Positions 6,960-14,152 of a stretch of 26,218 nucleotides of DNA are shown here, in pieces (position 1 is the first letter of the stretch; each line of letters starts with the position of its first letter). The position numbers and the translations under genes were made by a program. The notes beneath the pieces were generated by a model that did no database searches, was not told the DNA's origin, and was given only the letters and a program-made list of their open reading frames with translations. Source of the stretch: a virus; the IMG/VR virus record IMGVR_UViG_3300021478_000103, positions 1 to 26,218 of that record; one strand, 5' to 3'.

Positions 6960-8404
6960 CCTTCATACCAGGCGGAGCGACTTCCGCGAACCAGACGACG
7001 GAAAACACAGACCTCAGCGCGATTGTTTCCGGCATGCCCACGCTCGTTTCGGGGCGCGTTCCGGTCGATCCATCCGGCGTCACCTCTCCCGTTTCGGCGG
7101 CCGCCTTGCCTCTTCCGGCCGGCGCATCCACGGAAGCGACGCTCGCTCTGGCGAAGGCGGACCTCGATACGCTTGCGGGCGCGGTCGCGGCGGGAAAAGT
7201 AAAAGTCACGCCGGATGCGCTCCCAGCAGGTTCCGCGGTCATCGGTCACGTCATTGTCGATTCAGCACCGTCGACAGCGGTGACAGGCGCGGTAACGGCG
7301 AACGCGGGAACGAATCTGAACACGTCCACCCTTGCACTTGAGACGGGCGGAAATCTCGCCGCAATCAAAGCGGACGTCGACAAAATTCCTTCACAGGGCC
7401 AGGCGCTTGCGGCCGGATCTATGCCAGTCGTTCTCACTGCAGCGCAAGTGGCAGCTCTCACACCGCCAGCGCCGATCAGTGGTTTTGCTCTGGAGACGGG
7501 CGGAAATCTTGCAGGAGCAAAAACGGATTTAGACACGCTGGCCGGCACGGTGACGGGCGGAAAAATCAAAGTCACGCCAGACCTGCCAGCACTCGCAGCG
7601 CAAGACGGAACGGACGGCGCGGCTCCGCCGACGATTCCTGGGACCGGGATTCGCGGATGGCTACGCTCGATCTACGACAAGCTGGCTGGAGGTCTAGCGG
7701 TCACGGGGACGTTCTGGCAAGCAACGCAGCCAGTGAGCGGCACCGTCACGGCGAATGCTGGAACGAATCTCAACACGTCCACCCTCGCGCTAGAGACGGG
7801 CGGAAATCTCGCGACGGTAGCGGGGGCGGTGACGGCGGCGAAGGTTCAGGTAAACGAATCTCAGGTGGGCGGCACTGCAGTCGACACGAATTCCGGCAAC
7901 AAGTCCGCGGGGACCCAACGCGTGGTGCTCGCCACAGACCAGCCGGCGCTCACAAACGCGCTGAAAGTAGATCCCTCTGGCGTTACGTCTCCCGTCTCTC
8001 TCGCATCGCTCCCGGCGATCCCCGCGGGCACGAACCTCATCGGCGAGACTTCGAGTCCGCAAGAAACCAGCACGATCTTCAACGGCACGACGGCGCTCAC
8101 GCCGAAGTTCGTGACCATCGTGGCCTCTTCATCGGGAGTCACCAACGTATTAGCGGCGGTCGCTGGAAAGAGGCTCCGCGTCCTTCGTCTTTCGCTCGTG
8201 GCTAACGGCGCGGTGAACGTGAAGTTTCAATCTCACGTCACGCCGACCGATCTGACGGGGCTCTACTACCTCGCGGCGAACGGCGGATGGGTGGAACCGT
8301 TTTGCCCCGTCGGAATTTTTCAAACGGTGTCAGGCGAAGCTCTGGACATCAATCTCTCGGGAGCCGTCGCAGTCGGCGGCTGCCTGACGTACGTGGAGGT
8401 CTGA
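6956..8404 (+). CDS. repeat-containing decoration or neck fibre protein
   Basis: 482 residues starting at ATG 6956 (ATGA overlap). A GTG at 6944 is also in frame but would lie further inside the previous gene. The body is Ala/Thr/Gly-rich with repeats: NAGTNLNTSTLALETGGNLA occurs twice and ALETGGNLAGAKTDLDTLAG once more. The motif VPVDPSGVTSPVS-like also recurs (VDPSGVTSPVS twice). The final 110 residues form a compact beta domain (AGKRLRVLRLSLVANGAVNV, LTGLYYLAANGGWVEPF, ALDINLSGAVAVGGCLTYV) of a kind found at the ends of phage structural proteins. It is probably a trimeric or fibrous surface protein at the head or neck. The exact location is inferred from gene order. Confidence 0.65.
   Translation: MTFIPGGATSANQTTENTDLSAIVSGMPTLVSGRVPVDPSGVTSPVSAAALPLPAGASTEATLALAKADLDTLAGAVAAGKVKVTPDALPAGSAVIGHVIVDSAPSTAVTGAVTANAGTNLNTSTLALETGGNLAAIKADVDKIPSQGQALAAGSMPVVLTAAQVAALTPPAPISGFALETGGNLAGAKTDLDTLAGTVTGGKIKVTPDLPALAAQDGTDGAAPPTIPGTGIRGWLRSIYDKLAGGLAVTGTFWQATQPVSGTVTANAGTNLNTSTLALETGGNLATVAGAVTAAKVQVNESQVGGTAVDTNSGNKSAGTQRVVLATDQPALTNALKVDPSGVTSPVSLASLPAIPAGTNLIGETSSPQETSTIFNGTTALTPKFVTIVASSSGVTNVLAAVAGKRLRVLRLSLVANGAVNVKFQSHVTPTDLTGLYYLAANGGWVEPFCPVGIFQTVSGEALDINLSGAVAVGGCLTYVEV
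7295..7813 (+). repeat. three in-frame repeats inside the decoration gene
   Basis: A 66-base unit at 7295-7360 recurs at 7748-7813 with only scattered, mostly synonymous differences. Both encode the same core, NAGTNLNTSTLALETGGNLA. A shorter third copy (GCTCTGGAGACGGGCGGAAA and flanks) lies at 7487-7513. The near-identity of the DNA suggests recent duplication or homogenisation within the gene. Confidence 0.75.
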
Positions 8405-9060
8405 TGATCACCCACGTCCAACAATTCGGCACTAACGTCAGCGGAGGTCTCGGCAGTGCCACGACAGGCAACGCAACAGTCACCAAAGGGAACACGATTA
8501 TTTGCGGAATTTTTGGATACTCCGACGGCGGCCTCGGAATCGCCACGCCTTCTGACACCTTAGGCAATTCCTGGTCAACCGCAATAGGTCCCTTCCGCAT
8601 GACTGTCGGCGGCTCTCAGTGCGTGATGTACGTGTTTTATATAAAGGCCTTGAATGGGAGCGGAACAGATGCAGTGAAGATCACGTGGACGGGGCAATCA
8701 CCGTCTACAAGCCGTGTTCATTGCCACGAAGTATCCGGCCTCGCAGCGAATCCACTGGACCAGACGAACACCAATGCGGCGACTTCTGCTTCGATGACCA
8801 GCGGGAACGTGACGACGACTTTAGCCAGCGAGTTTTTGTACGGCTACGGTGTCGACAACTCTGGAAACCCGACGGTGGGCTCTGGCTGGACGCAAGGAAT
8901 CACAGAGGGGAGCGAATACGACGAGTGGCGAATCACTTCTTCTGTCGGGACATACGCGGCCACGTACACAGGAGACGGCGGCGCGTACGGGGACGTGATC
9001 GCGACCTTCAAGGGCGCCCCTGGAGGCGCGCAACGGGCGCTGGTGGGAGCAGGAACATAG
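8404..9060 (+). CDS. beta-sandwich surface protein, paralogue of the large fibre-like protein
   Basis: 218 residues starting at ATG 8404, which overlaps the previous stop by one base (TGATG). An in-frame start at 8287 lies too deep in the upstream gene. The sequence follows a jelly-roll-like layout: MITHVQQFGTN start, GNTIICGIFGYSDG, DTLGNSW, VMYVFYIKAL, and VKITWTGQS followed by HEVSGL. The same order (VQ, AVTW, NDTAHGVW, VFFIPY, IHEIS) is seen at the N-terminus of the gene at 21728. Such domains occur in surface and exported proteins of environmental bacteria. A role in binding cell surfaces or particles is plausible but unproven. Confidence 0.6.
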   Translation: MITHVQQFGTNVSGGLGSATTGNATVTKGNTIICGIFGYSDGGLGIATPSDTLGNSWSTAIGPFRMTVGGSQCVMYVFYIKALNGSGTDAVKITWTGQSPSTSRVHCHEVSGLAANPLDQTNTNAATSASMTSGNVTTTLASEFLYGYGVDNSGNPTVGSGWTQGITEGSEYDEWRITSSVGTYAATYTGDGGAYGDVIATFKGAPGGAQRALVGAGT

Positions 9061-9071
9061 GAGCGTAAAAA

Positions 9072-9404
9072 ATGGCGAAGCAAATCATCATCCTGGGCGC
9101 GGCCGCGGACAACATCATGCTGAACGTGTCCTGCGCGTTCTGGTTTCCCATCTCGAGCGGCGCGAAGGCGCAGATCAGCGGCAGCGTATGGCCTGGCGCC
9201 AGCGGGGCTGAGAACACCGCCATCCAGAACGGCAGCGTGCAGGAAGAGCAGAACACCTTTTCTTTTCCTGTGGGCCTCGCCGTCGCGAACATCAAGGCGT
9301 TTCTCCTGCAGTACTGGACGAATCGAAACGCGCGCATTGGCGGCGTGGGTCAGGCTCTGTATGCAGGAGTCTACGATGATTCGATCACAGCGTGGAGCGC
9401 TTAA
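9072..9404 (+). CDS. small beta-rich structural protein
   Basis: 110 residues with an AGGAG Shine-Dalgarno (9059-9063) before ATG 9072. The protein is mostly hydrophobic/polar strands (CAFWFPISSGAKAQISGSVW, NTFSFPVGLAVANIKAFLLQ) without transmembrane segments or charged helices, consistent with a single-domain structural protein. It is not recognised as a known family. It lies last in the decoration cluster, three bases before the tail terminator gene. Confidence 0.55.
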   Translation: MAKQIIILGAAADNIMLNVSCAFWFPISSGAKAQISGSVWPGASGAENTAIQNGSVQEEQNTFSFPVGLAVANIKAFLLQYWTNRNARIGGVGQALYAGVYDDSITAWSA

Positions 9405-9407
9405 GAA

Positions 9408-9872
9408 ATGCCGACGTCGATTCGCGAACAGATCATGGTTGCGCTCGTGGCAGCTCTCTCCGCCGGCGGCTCCGGGAGTCCTTCTGGACTCACCGTTCAC
9501 CGGGAACGAACTCGGCCGATAGAGATCGATTCGCTGCCGGCAATCATGGTCTACGCGGACGACGACGTTCCAAAACCTTTGGCAGGACAGACCTACAAGG
9601 CTCCGCTCACCGAGCGGCAGTTATCTGTGGCGCTGGAATGCCGGGCGCAGGGCTCGACAAGCGTCTCACCGGACGAGGCGCTAGATCCCGTGCTCGTGTG
9701 GGCGGCACAGACGGTGCTCGCGAACGAACAGTTCGGAGGTCTCGCGAACGGCGTCGAGGAAGGCAGAACGGTGTGGGCTTCCCGCGAGGGAGACGTTCCG
9801 GTCGCATCGGCGAAGTGGGGCATCACCATCAGGTACCGGACGAGCAGGCTCGATCCGACTTCAAAGTCTTAA
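9408..9872 (+). CDS. tail terminator-like protein (gpU role)
   Basis: 154 residues. The layout fits tail terminators: an N-terminal helix (SIREQIMVALVAALSAG), a strand with RERTRPIEIDSLPAIMVYAD, a central strand TERQLSVALECRAQG, a helix DEALDPVLVWAAQTVLANE, and a final strand WGITIRYRTS. In lambda, gpU caps the finished tail tube and joins it to the head. The position immediately upstream of the tail tube gene supports the call. Sequence identity to named families cannot be judged by eye, so this rests on pattern and synteny. Confidence 0.65.
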   Translation: MPTSIREQIMVALVAALSAGGSGSPSGLTVHRERTRPIEIDSLPAIMVYADDDVPKPLAGQTYKAPLTERQLSVALECRAQGSTSVSPDEALDPVLVWAAQTVLANEQFGGLANGVEEGRTVWASREGDVPVASAKWGITIRYRTSRLDPTSKS

Positions 9873-9882
9873 GGGAGGGAAT

Positions 9883-10677
9883 ATGCAGCCGATTTCGTAT
9901 CCAATTCCGCACGTCCCGATGCTCGGCAAGGGGTCTATCCTGCTCGACCGTTTCGATCCGGTTACAGGACTACCCACGGGTCTTCAGCATCTCGGGAACT
10001 GCACCAAGTTCGAGCTCGACCTGAAGGACGACATCGCCGAGCTCTACCAGTCGCTGAACAGAAACGTGACGCTCATCGCGACCGCGGTGAAAAAGCGCCA
10101 GCCGAAAATCGCCATCACGGGCACGGACTTTTCCGCGTCGCACGTCGCCATCGCACAGATGAGCGCCGGCAAAACGACGCTCGCTCAAACTGTGCAGACG
10201 GTCACGGCCGAGACGCTCATCTCGACGGCGCAAGCTCCGAACGCGATCGGCCGGTATTTTCGCGCGGCGCAGATGAATGCCGATCCTGCGACTCCGCCTG
10301 TGCTGACGTCGAACGCCGTCGTCCTAGTGGCCGGCACGGACTACGTTGTGGTGGACCTAGTGCAGAACCTGTACTACATCCCCGCCGGCTCGAGCATCTC
10401 GACTCACGCGGTGACGATCACCTACCACACGCTCGTGGGGAACTTCGACCAGGTCGCCGGCGCCTCGGTGCCGTTCGTTCAGGGTCACATCCTTTTCGTT
10501 CCCGATCCGGTCGACGGCCAGAAAATCGGCTGTGACATCTGGCGCGTGAACCTGAATCCGAACGGGCAGTTCGGTCTGATCACGGAGGACTACGGGAACT
10601 GGACGCTCGACGGAAATATTCTCGATGACACGGCGAACCATCCGACGTCCCCGTTCTACGAGTACACGTTCTTCTAG
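9883..10677 (+). CDS. major tail tube protein
   Basis: 264 residues after a strong GGGAGGG Shine-Dalgarno, as expected for an abundant protein. The sequence has the mixed strand pattern of tube proteins: LGKGSILLDRFDP, LGNCTKFELDLKDDIAELYQ, KKRQPKIAITGTDFSASHVA, VTITYHTLVGNF and WRVNLNPNGQFGLITEDYG. The DTANHPTSPFYEYTFF end is typical for this kind of siphovirus tube. It lies between the terminator-like and assembly chaperone genes. It forms stacked hexamer rings around the tape measure. It may carry an inserted loop at residues 110-180. Confidence 0.78.
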   Translation: MQPISYPIPHVPMLGKGSILLDRFDPVTGLPTGLQHLGNCTKFELDLKDDIAELYQSLNRNVTLIATAVKKRQPKIAITGTDFSASHVAIAQMSAGKTTLAQTVQTVTAETLISTAQAPNAIGRYFRAAQMNADPATPPVLTSNAVVLVAGTDYVVVDLVQNLYYIPAGSSISTHAVTITYHTLVGNFDQVAGASVPFVQGHILFVPDPVDGQKIGCDIWRVNLNPNGQFGLITEDYGNWTLDGNILDDTANHPTSPFYEYTFF

Positions 10678-10721
10678 GGTCTGGCGCGCCCGGCAACGGG
10701 AAGACGGGCCATAGAAGTGCC

Positions 10722-10751
10722 GAGGGGAGTTCCTCCAACGAGGCTCCCCTC
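10722..10751 (+). terminator. hairpin after the tail tube gene
   Basis: The arms GAGGGGAG (10722-10729) and CTCCCCTC (10744-10751) are perfectly complementary with a 14-base loop. No T-run follows. It sits in the 113-base gap between the tube and chaperone genes, where many phages reduce expression of downstream genes relative to the tube. The function is inferred. Confidence 0.4.
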
Positions 10752-10790
10752 ATCGCAGTCAGCGGGCGGCGATCCCGTCCCGGAGGATGA

Positions 10791-11255
10791 ATGCTCGAAA
10801 CCATCACGCTCGACGGCAGGAAGTTCCGCAGCATCACCGAAGCTCTCACCGCAAGCCAAGACCATTACATCCTCGCGCACGTCCGGGCCGCCGGCGCGGT
10901 CGAAATCCTGGCAGACCTCGACGGTGTGAACCGCTCGTCTGAAACGCGCGCGGAAGACCTCCTCACTCGAATCCTGCTCTCCGGCCAAGAGCACTACATC
11001 CTGGCCGGTTGTCTCACCGAAGAAGGTAAGGACTGGAACCGCAAGGACGCGGACGCTAACGCGGCGCGGTTCGCGGTGATCACCGACCCCGAGGAGAAGC
11101 TCTCGATGCTTAGAGAAATCGTGGGGTTCGTCATCGGTTTTTTTCGATCAGGGAGACCATCATCGACGACTTCCCAGAAGTCTTCGAGCCGGAGCGCAAA
11201 GGTCCCCCCTACAAAGAACGCGGCTCCGTCGACTTCGGAGACTTCTCGGGGATGA
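10791..11255 (+). CDS. tail assembly chaperone, short form (gpG-like)
   Basis: 154 residues in the zero frame, with GGAGG at 10782-10786. Residues 1-118 are the folded part (LDGRKFRSITEALTASQDHY, ILLSGQEHYILAGCLTEEGK, DPEEKLSMLREIVGFVIGFF). After the T-run the zero frame becomes a low-complexity Ser/Thr/Lys tail of 36 residues ending at TGA 11253-11255. In lambda, gpG and the frameshift product gpGT coat the tape measure during tail assembly. The gene order (tube, chaperone, tape measure) and the slippery site make this assignment solid, although sequence similarity to gpG is not obvious by eye. Confidence 0.8.
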   Translation: MLETITLDGRKFRSITEALTASQDHYILAHVRAAGAVEILADLDGVNRSSETRAEDLLTRILLSGQEHYILAGCLTEEGKDWNRKDADANAARFAVITDPEEKLSMLREIVGFVIGFFRSGRPSSTTSQKSSSRSAKVPPTKNAAPSTSETSRG

Positions 11256-11461
11256 TTCGCGAGGTCGCGCGCCACGACGCCGGCCGGGTTCGCGAAATGT
11301 TCGAGTGGCCGCTGCGGGATCTCTTGCTCGCGTACCTCGAGTACTTGAGAGCCGGAGCGCGGCGGAACTACGAGATGGAATTGCTCGTGTGGAGCGCGCT
11401 GGCTCCGCACCAACGAAGAAAGACAGATCCGCCGAGGCTTCCGCGGATTCTACGGAGTTAA
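10791..11461 (+). CDS. tail assembly chaperone, -1 frameshift form (gpGT-like)
   Basis: A ribosome slipping back one base on the seven T residues at 11138-11144 would leave codon 118 and continue in the frame reading SIRETIIDDFPEVFEPERKG, then the 69 codons of the downstream ORF to the TAA at 11459-11461, 223 residues in all. The -1 frame sequence looks like real protein (acidic segment, then FEWPLRDLLLAYLEYL helix, ARRNYEMELLVW), in contrast to the low-complexity zero-frame tail. The T domain would recruit tube subunits in the lambda model. Frameshifting itself is inferred from sequence. Confidence 0.75.
11138..11144 (+). promoter_or_regulatory. programmed -1 ribosomal frameshift site (T TTT TTT)
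   Basis: Seven consecutive T bases are phased as T TTT TTT relative to the zero-frame codons GGT TTT TTT CGA. This allows both tRNAs to re-pair after a one-base backward slip. The position, 111 bases upstream of the zero-frame stop, in a gene between tail tube and tape measure, is the classical location for tail chaperone frameshifting. Confidence 0.8.
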
Positions 11462-11464
11462 CCG

Positions 11465-14152
11465 ATGGCCGACGCTCCTGAGATCAAAGTCAAACTGACC
11501 GCTGAAGACACCGGCGTGTCTGCCGCGATTAAGGAGCTCACCAGCCAGCTCAAAAACCTGAAAAAACAGCAGGACGATACGGCCTCGAGCTCGATGAGTC
11601 TCTCCCGAGCGTTCCAAGGAATTGCCGTCGGCGCCGCGGCCTTAAAGCTCGTCGAGTTCGGAAAAAGCGTCTTCGATTCGGCGACGCAGATCGCGCGCGC
11701 TTCGCAGATCACGGGAGCCTCCGCCCAAATGCTTGGAGTGTTCCACAAGGCAGCGGGCGATCTCGGTATTTCCGTAGAGGTTGTCGACAAAAGTTTCGTC
11801 AAGCTCTCGAAGTCCATTCTTTCGCTTCAGCAGGGAAGCTCGCAATCTGTGCAGGCGTTCCGGCAGCTCGGCCTCTCCGCGAAGGATTTCGTGGGCCTGA
11901 ATACCGACCAGAGAATAAAGCTCGTCGTGGACAGCCTCGGGGCAATGGCAGCAGGAACAAACCGCGCGGCGCTCGCGCAGGTACTGCTCGGCCGCGGCGG
12001 CGCCGAGGCGCTCCCTATTTTTAAGTCGCTCGCCGGCGACGGTTTCGCCAAGGTACAGGAAGAAGCCCAGAAGATGGGGCTCCTGTTCGACAACAAGACC
12101 GCCGCCTCGATCCTCGCGATGAAAAAGCAGATTGAGGACCTGAAGGGCGAAGCGGAGGGCGCTGCCACGCAATTTGAAGTCGGCCTCATTCCAGCGATCA
12201 CCGACGCCGCCGGCGCGATGATGCAAGCCATCGACGGCGGCGGTTCGAACAAAGGGTTTAAGCAGTTGGGCGAGGAGATCGGAAACCTCGTCAAAGATGT
12301 GACCTACGGGCTCATCGTCGACGGTCAGAAAGCCGCTGAGATCCTCGCTGAGATGGAAGTCGAATGGGAATTCGCGATGAATCACAAGAAGACCGTCGCA
12401 AAGGCGACGTGGGAGGCGATCAAGGGGTACATGTACGGAGGAATTGGCGGCGCCGTGACAGCCGGATCGCTCACGCTGGCGGAAGATCCAGCAGCGAAGG
12501 ACGCCGCGACGAAGATCGCGGGAATCCAGAAGGCCTTCGAGGACGCGAAAGCTAAAGCGAACATAGATGTTTTCGGCGGCGGTACCGGAGGCGCGCCGAC
12601 CAAGCCGCCGGCCGGCGGCGAGGGCGCTGGCGGAGAGATTGCGCCGAGCGATGCCGCGGCGAAGGCTGCGCTCTCGCTGCTCGAGAAACAATCCCAGGAC
12701 CAGGCTGAAATCAAACGCGCTGAGGCCGCTCAGATAGCTCAGATCGAGAAGGAAAATTACGACGCAGGATTGACGTCTCTGAGCAAATACTTTGCCAACC
12801 GTCGCGCAGAGGTTCTACAGGCCAGCCAGGCCGAGATCGCGGCCATACAGGTTGGCCTCGATGCTGCGAACAAAGCCGCGTCGAAGGCAGCAGCCGCCAG
12901 GGACGCAGCCGCGAAGGCAGGGAACGCGAAAGATGCCGACAAGCAAGAGGCGCAGCGTCTCAATTCTCTGCAGAAAGTCGACGAGCTCGAAACGAAGATC
13001 GCCGTGCTCCAGACAGAGTCCGGGACGAAGATCCAGGCGCTGAACACCGAGCAGTTCAAAGCCACGAATGAGAACCAGCTAAAAATTCTGGAGTTTCACA
13101 AGCTCATCGACGCCGCGCAGCACAACGCGCTCGAGGTGGCGAAGCAGGAAATCGCCATCGAGCAGCAGAAGCTCCAAATCATCCTCGCGCAGGCGGGCGA
13201 GTCGCAGCAACAAATCGACAAGGAACTCGCGCACTATGCCGCGGTGAAAACGGCCGAGGCCACCTTCACCGACGAGAAGACGGCCAGCTCCGCGAAGCTA
13301 AAGCTCCTCGAGGACCAGAAAGCTGGCATCGAGAATAAAGTTCAGGACGGGAAACTGTTCCAGCTCCAGGCGGACCAGCAGATCCTGGACCTCTACCGGC
13401 AGCAACTCCCCGCTCTGCAGCTCATCGCCGACCAGATGAAGGAGAACGCGACGACGGAAGAGCAAATCGCGCAGGCCGCCGATTACCAGAAGAGTCTCGA
13501 CAAAATGAAATCGGCCACGGACACCGCCGGCCAGCAAATGAAAACTCTACGAGCCGGCGTGCAGGAATCTCTCACCACCGGGCTGTCGGGCGCCTTCGAC
13601 ATGCTTTTCCAGGGGACGCAGAACGTCGGCCTGGCGTTCAGGAACCTGGCCTCGAGTGTGGTCTCTTCCATCGCGAAGATCATCGCTCAGATGTACATCC
13701 AGCTCATCGTCACAAAACTTTTGAAGGCTGCGGGCGGGTTCTCCGGCGGCGGCTCTGTCGGCGACGGTGTCGGCGCGGCCGAGGGCGGACTCATCCAGGG
13801 ACAAGGCGGTCCGAAGTCCGACTCCATCCACGCGCGCGTTTCTCCCGGCGAGTACATCTTGAACGCGGCCGCGGTCGCCTCGTTCGGCGCTCACAGACTT
13901 GAAAAGATCAATCGCGGCATAGAGCTCCCAGAGTTCGCGCGGCCAGAGTTCGGCAGGTTCGCCGAGGGCGGTCTCGTGGGCGGCGCCGCCGGCGGCGAAG
14001 GCGGAGGTGACTCGAACATCAATCTCGGAATCAGTCTCGACGAGGGACTGGTTCTGAAACACCTCAGTTCTAAAGCGGCGGCAAATATCATCATTCAACA
14101 TCTCGTCAACAATCCGAAGGCCGCGGGGAAAGCGCTTTCGAGGAGCTCTTAG
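11465..14152 (+). CDS. tail tape measure protein
   Basis: 895 residues, the longest tail gene before the tip, directly after the chaperone. The N-terminus has a helical/hydrophobic segment (FQGIAVGAAALKLVEFGKSV) followed by SQITGASAQMLGVFHKAAGD and LGRGGAEALPIFKSLAGDG, the conserved head of many tape measures. Residues about 395-680 are long Gln/Lys/Ala-rich coiled coils, and residues about 710-760 are hydrophobic (VSSIAKIIAQMYIQLIVTKL). The C-terminus contains AEGGLIQGQGGPKSDSIHAR and SPGEYILNAAAV, a motif typical of lambda-like tape measure ends. With about 0.15 nm per residue the tail would be near 130 nm, a rough inference. The ATG lies 3 bases after the chaperone stop. Confidence 0.92.
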   Translation: MADAPEIKVKLTAEDTGVSAAIKELTSQLKNLKKQQDDTASSSMSLSRAFQGIAVGAAALKLVEFGKSVFDSATQIARASQITGASAQMLGVFHKAAGDLGISVEVVDKSFVKLSKSILSLQQGSSQSVQAFRQLGLSAKDFVGLNTDQRIKLVVDSLGAMAAGTNRAALAQVLLGRGGAEALPIFKSLAGDGFAKVQEEAQKMGLLFDNKTAASILAMKKQIEDLKGEAEGAATQFEVGLIPAITDAAGAMMQAIDGGGSNKGFKQLGEEIGNLVKDVTYGLIVDGQKAAEILAEMEVEWEFAMNHKKTVAKATWEAIKGYMYGGIGGAVTAGSLTLAEDPAAKDAATKIAGIQKAFEDAKAKANIDVFGGGTGGAPTKPPAGGEGAGGEIAPSDAAAKAALSLLEKQSQDQAEIKRAEAAQIAQIEKENYDAGLTSLSKYFANRRAEVLQASQAEIAAIQVGLDAANKAASKAAAARDAAAKAGNAKDADKQEAQRLNSLQKVDELETKIAVLQTESGTKIQALNTEQFKATNENQLKILEFHKLIDAAQHNALEVAKQEIAIEQQKLQIILAQAGESQQQIDKELAHYAAVKTAEATFTDEKTASSAKLKLLEDQKAGIENKVQDGKLFQLQADQQILDLYRQQLPALQLIADQMKENATTEEQIAQAADYQKSLDKMKSATDTAGQQMKTLRAGVQESLTTGLSGAFDMLFQGTQNVGLAFRNLASSVVSSIAKIIAQMYIQLIVTKLLKAAGGFSGGGSVGDGVGAAEGGLIQGQGGPKSDSIHARVSPGEYILNAAAVASFGAHRLEKINRGIELPEFARPEFGRFAEGGLVGGAAGGEGGGDSNINLGISLDEGLVLKHLSSKAAANIIIQHLVNNPKAAGKALSRSS

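Noticed and set aside
13980-14010. Very frequent GCCGGC/CGCCGG words across the tail genes
   Set aside because: Probably ordinary codon bias of a GC-rich genome (Ala-Gly repeats). It was not counted, so no claim of over-representation is made.
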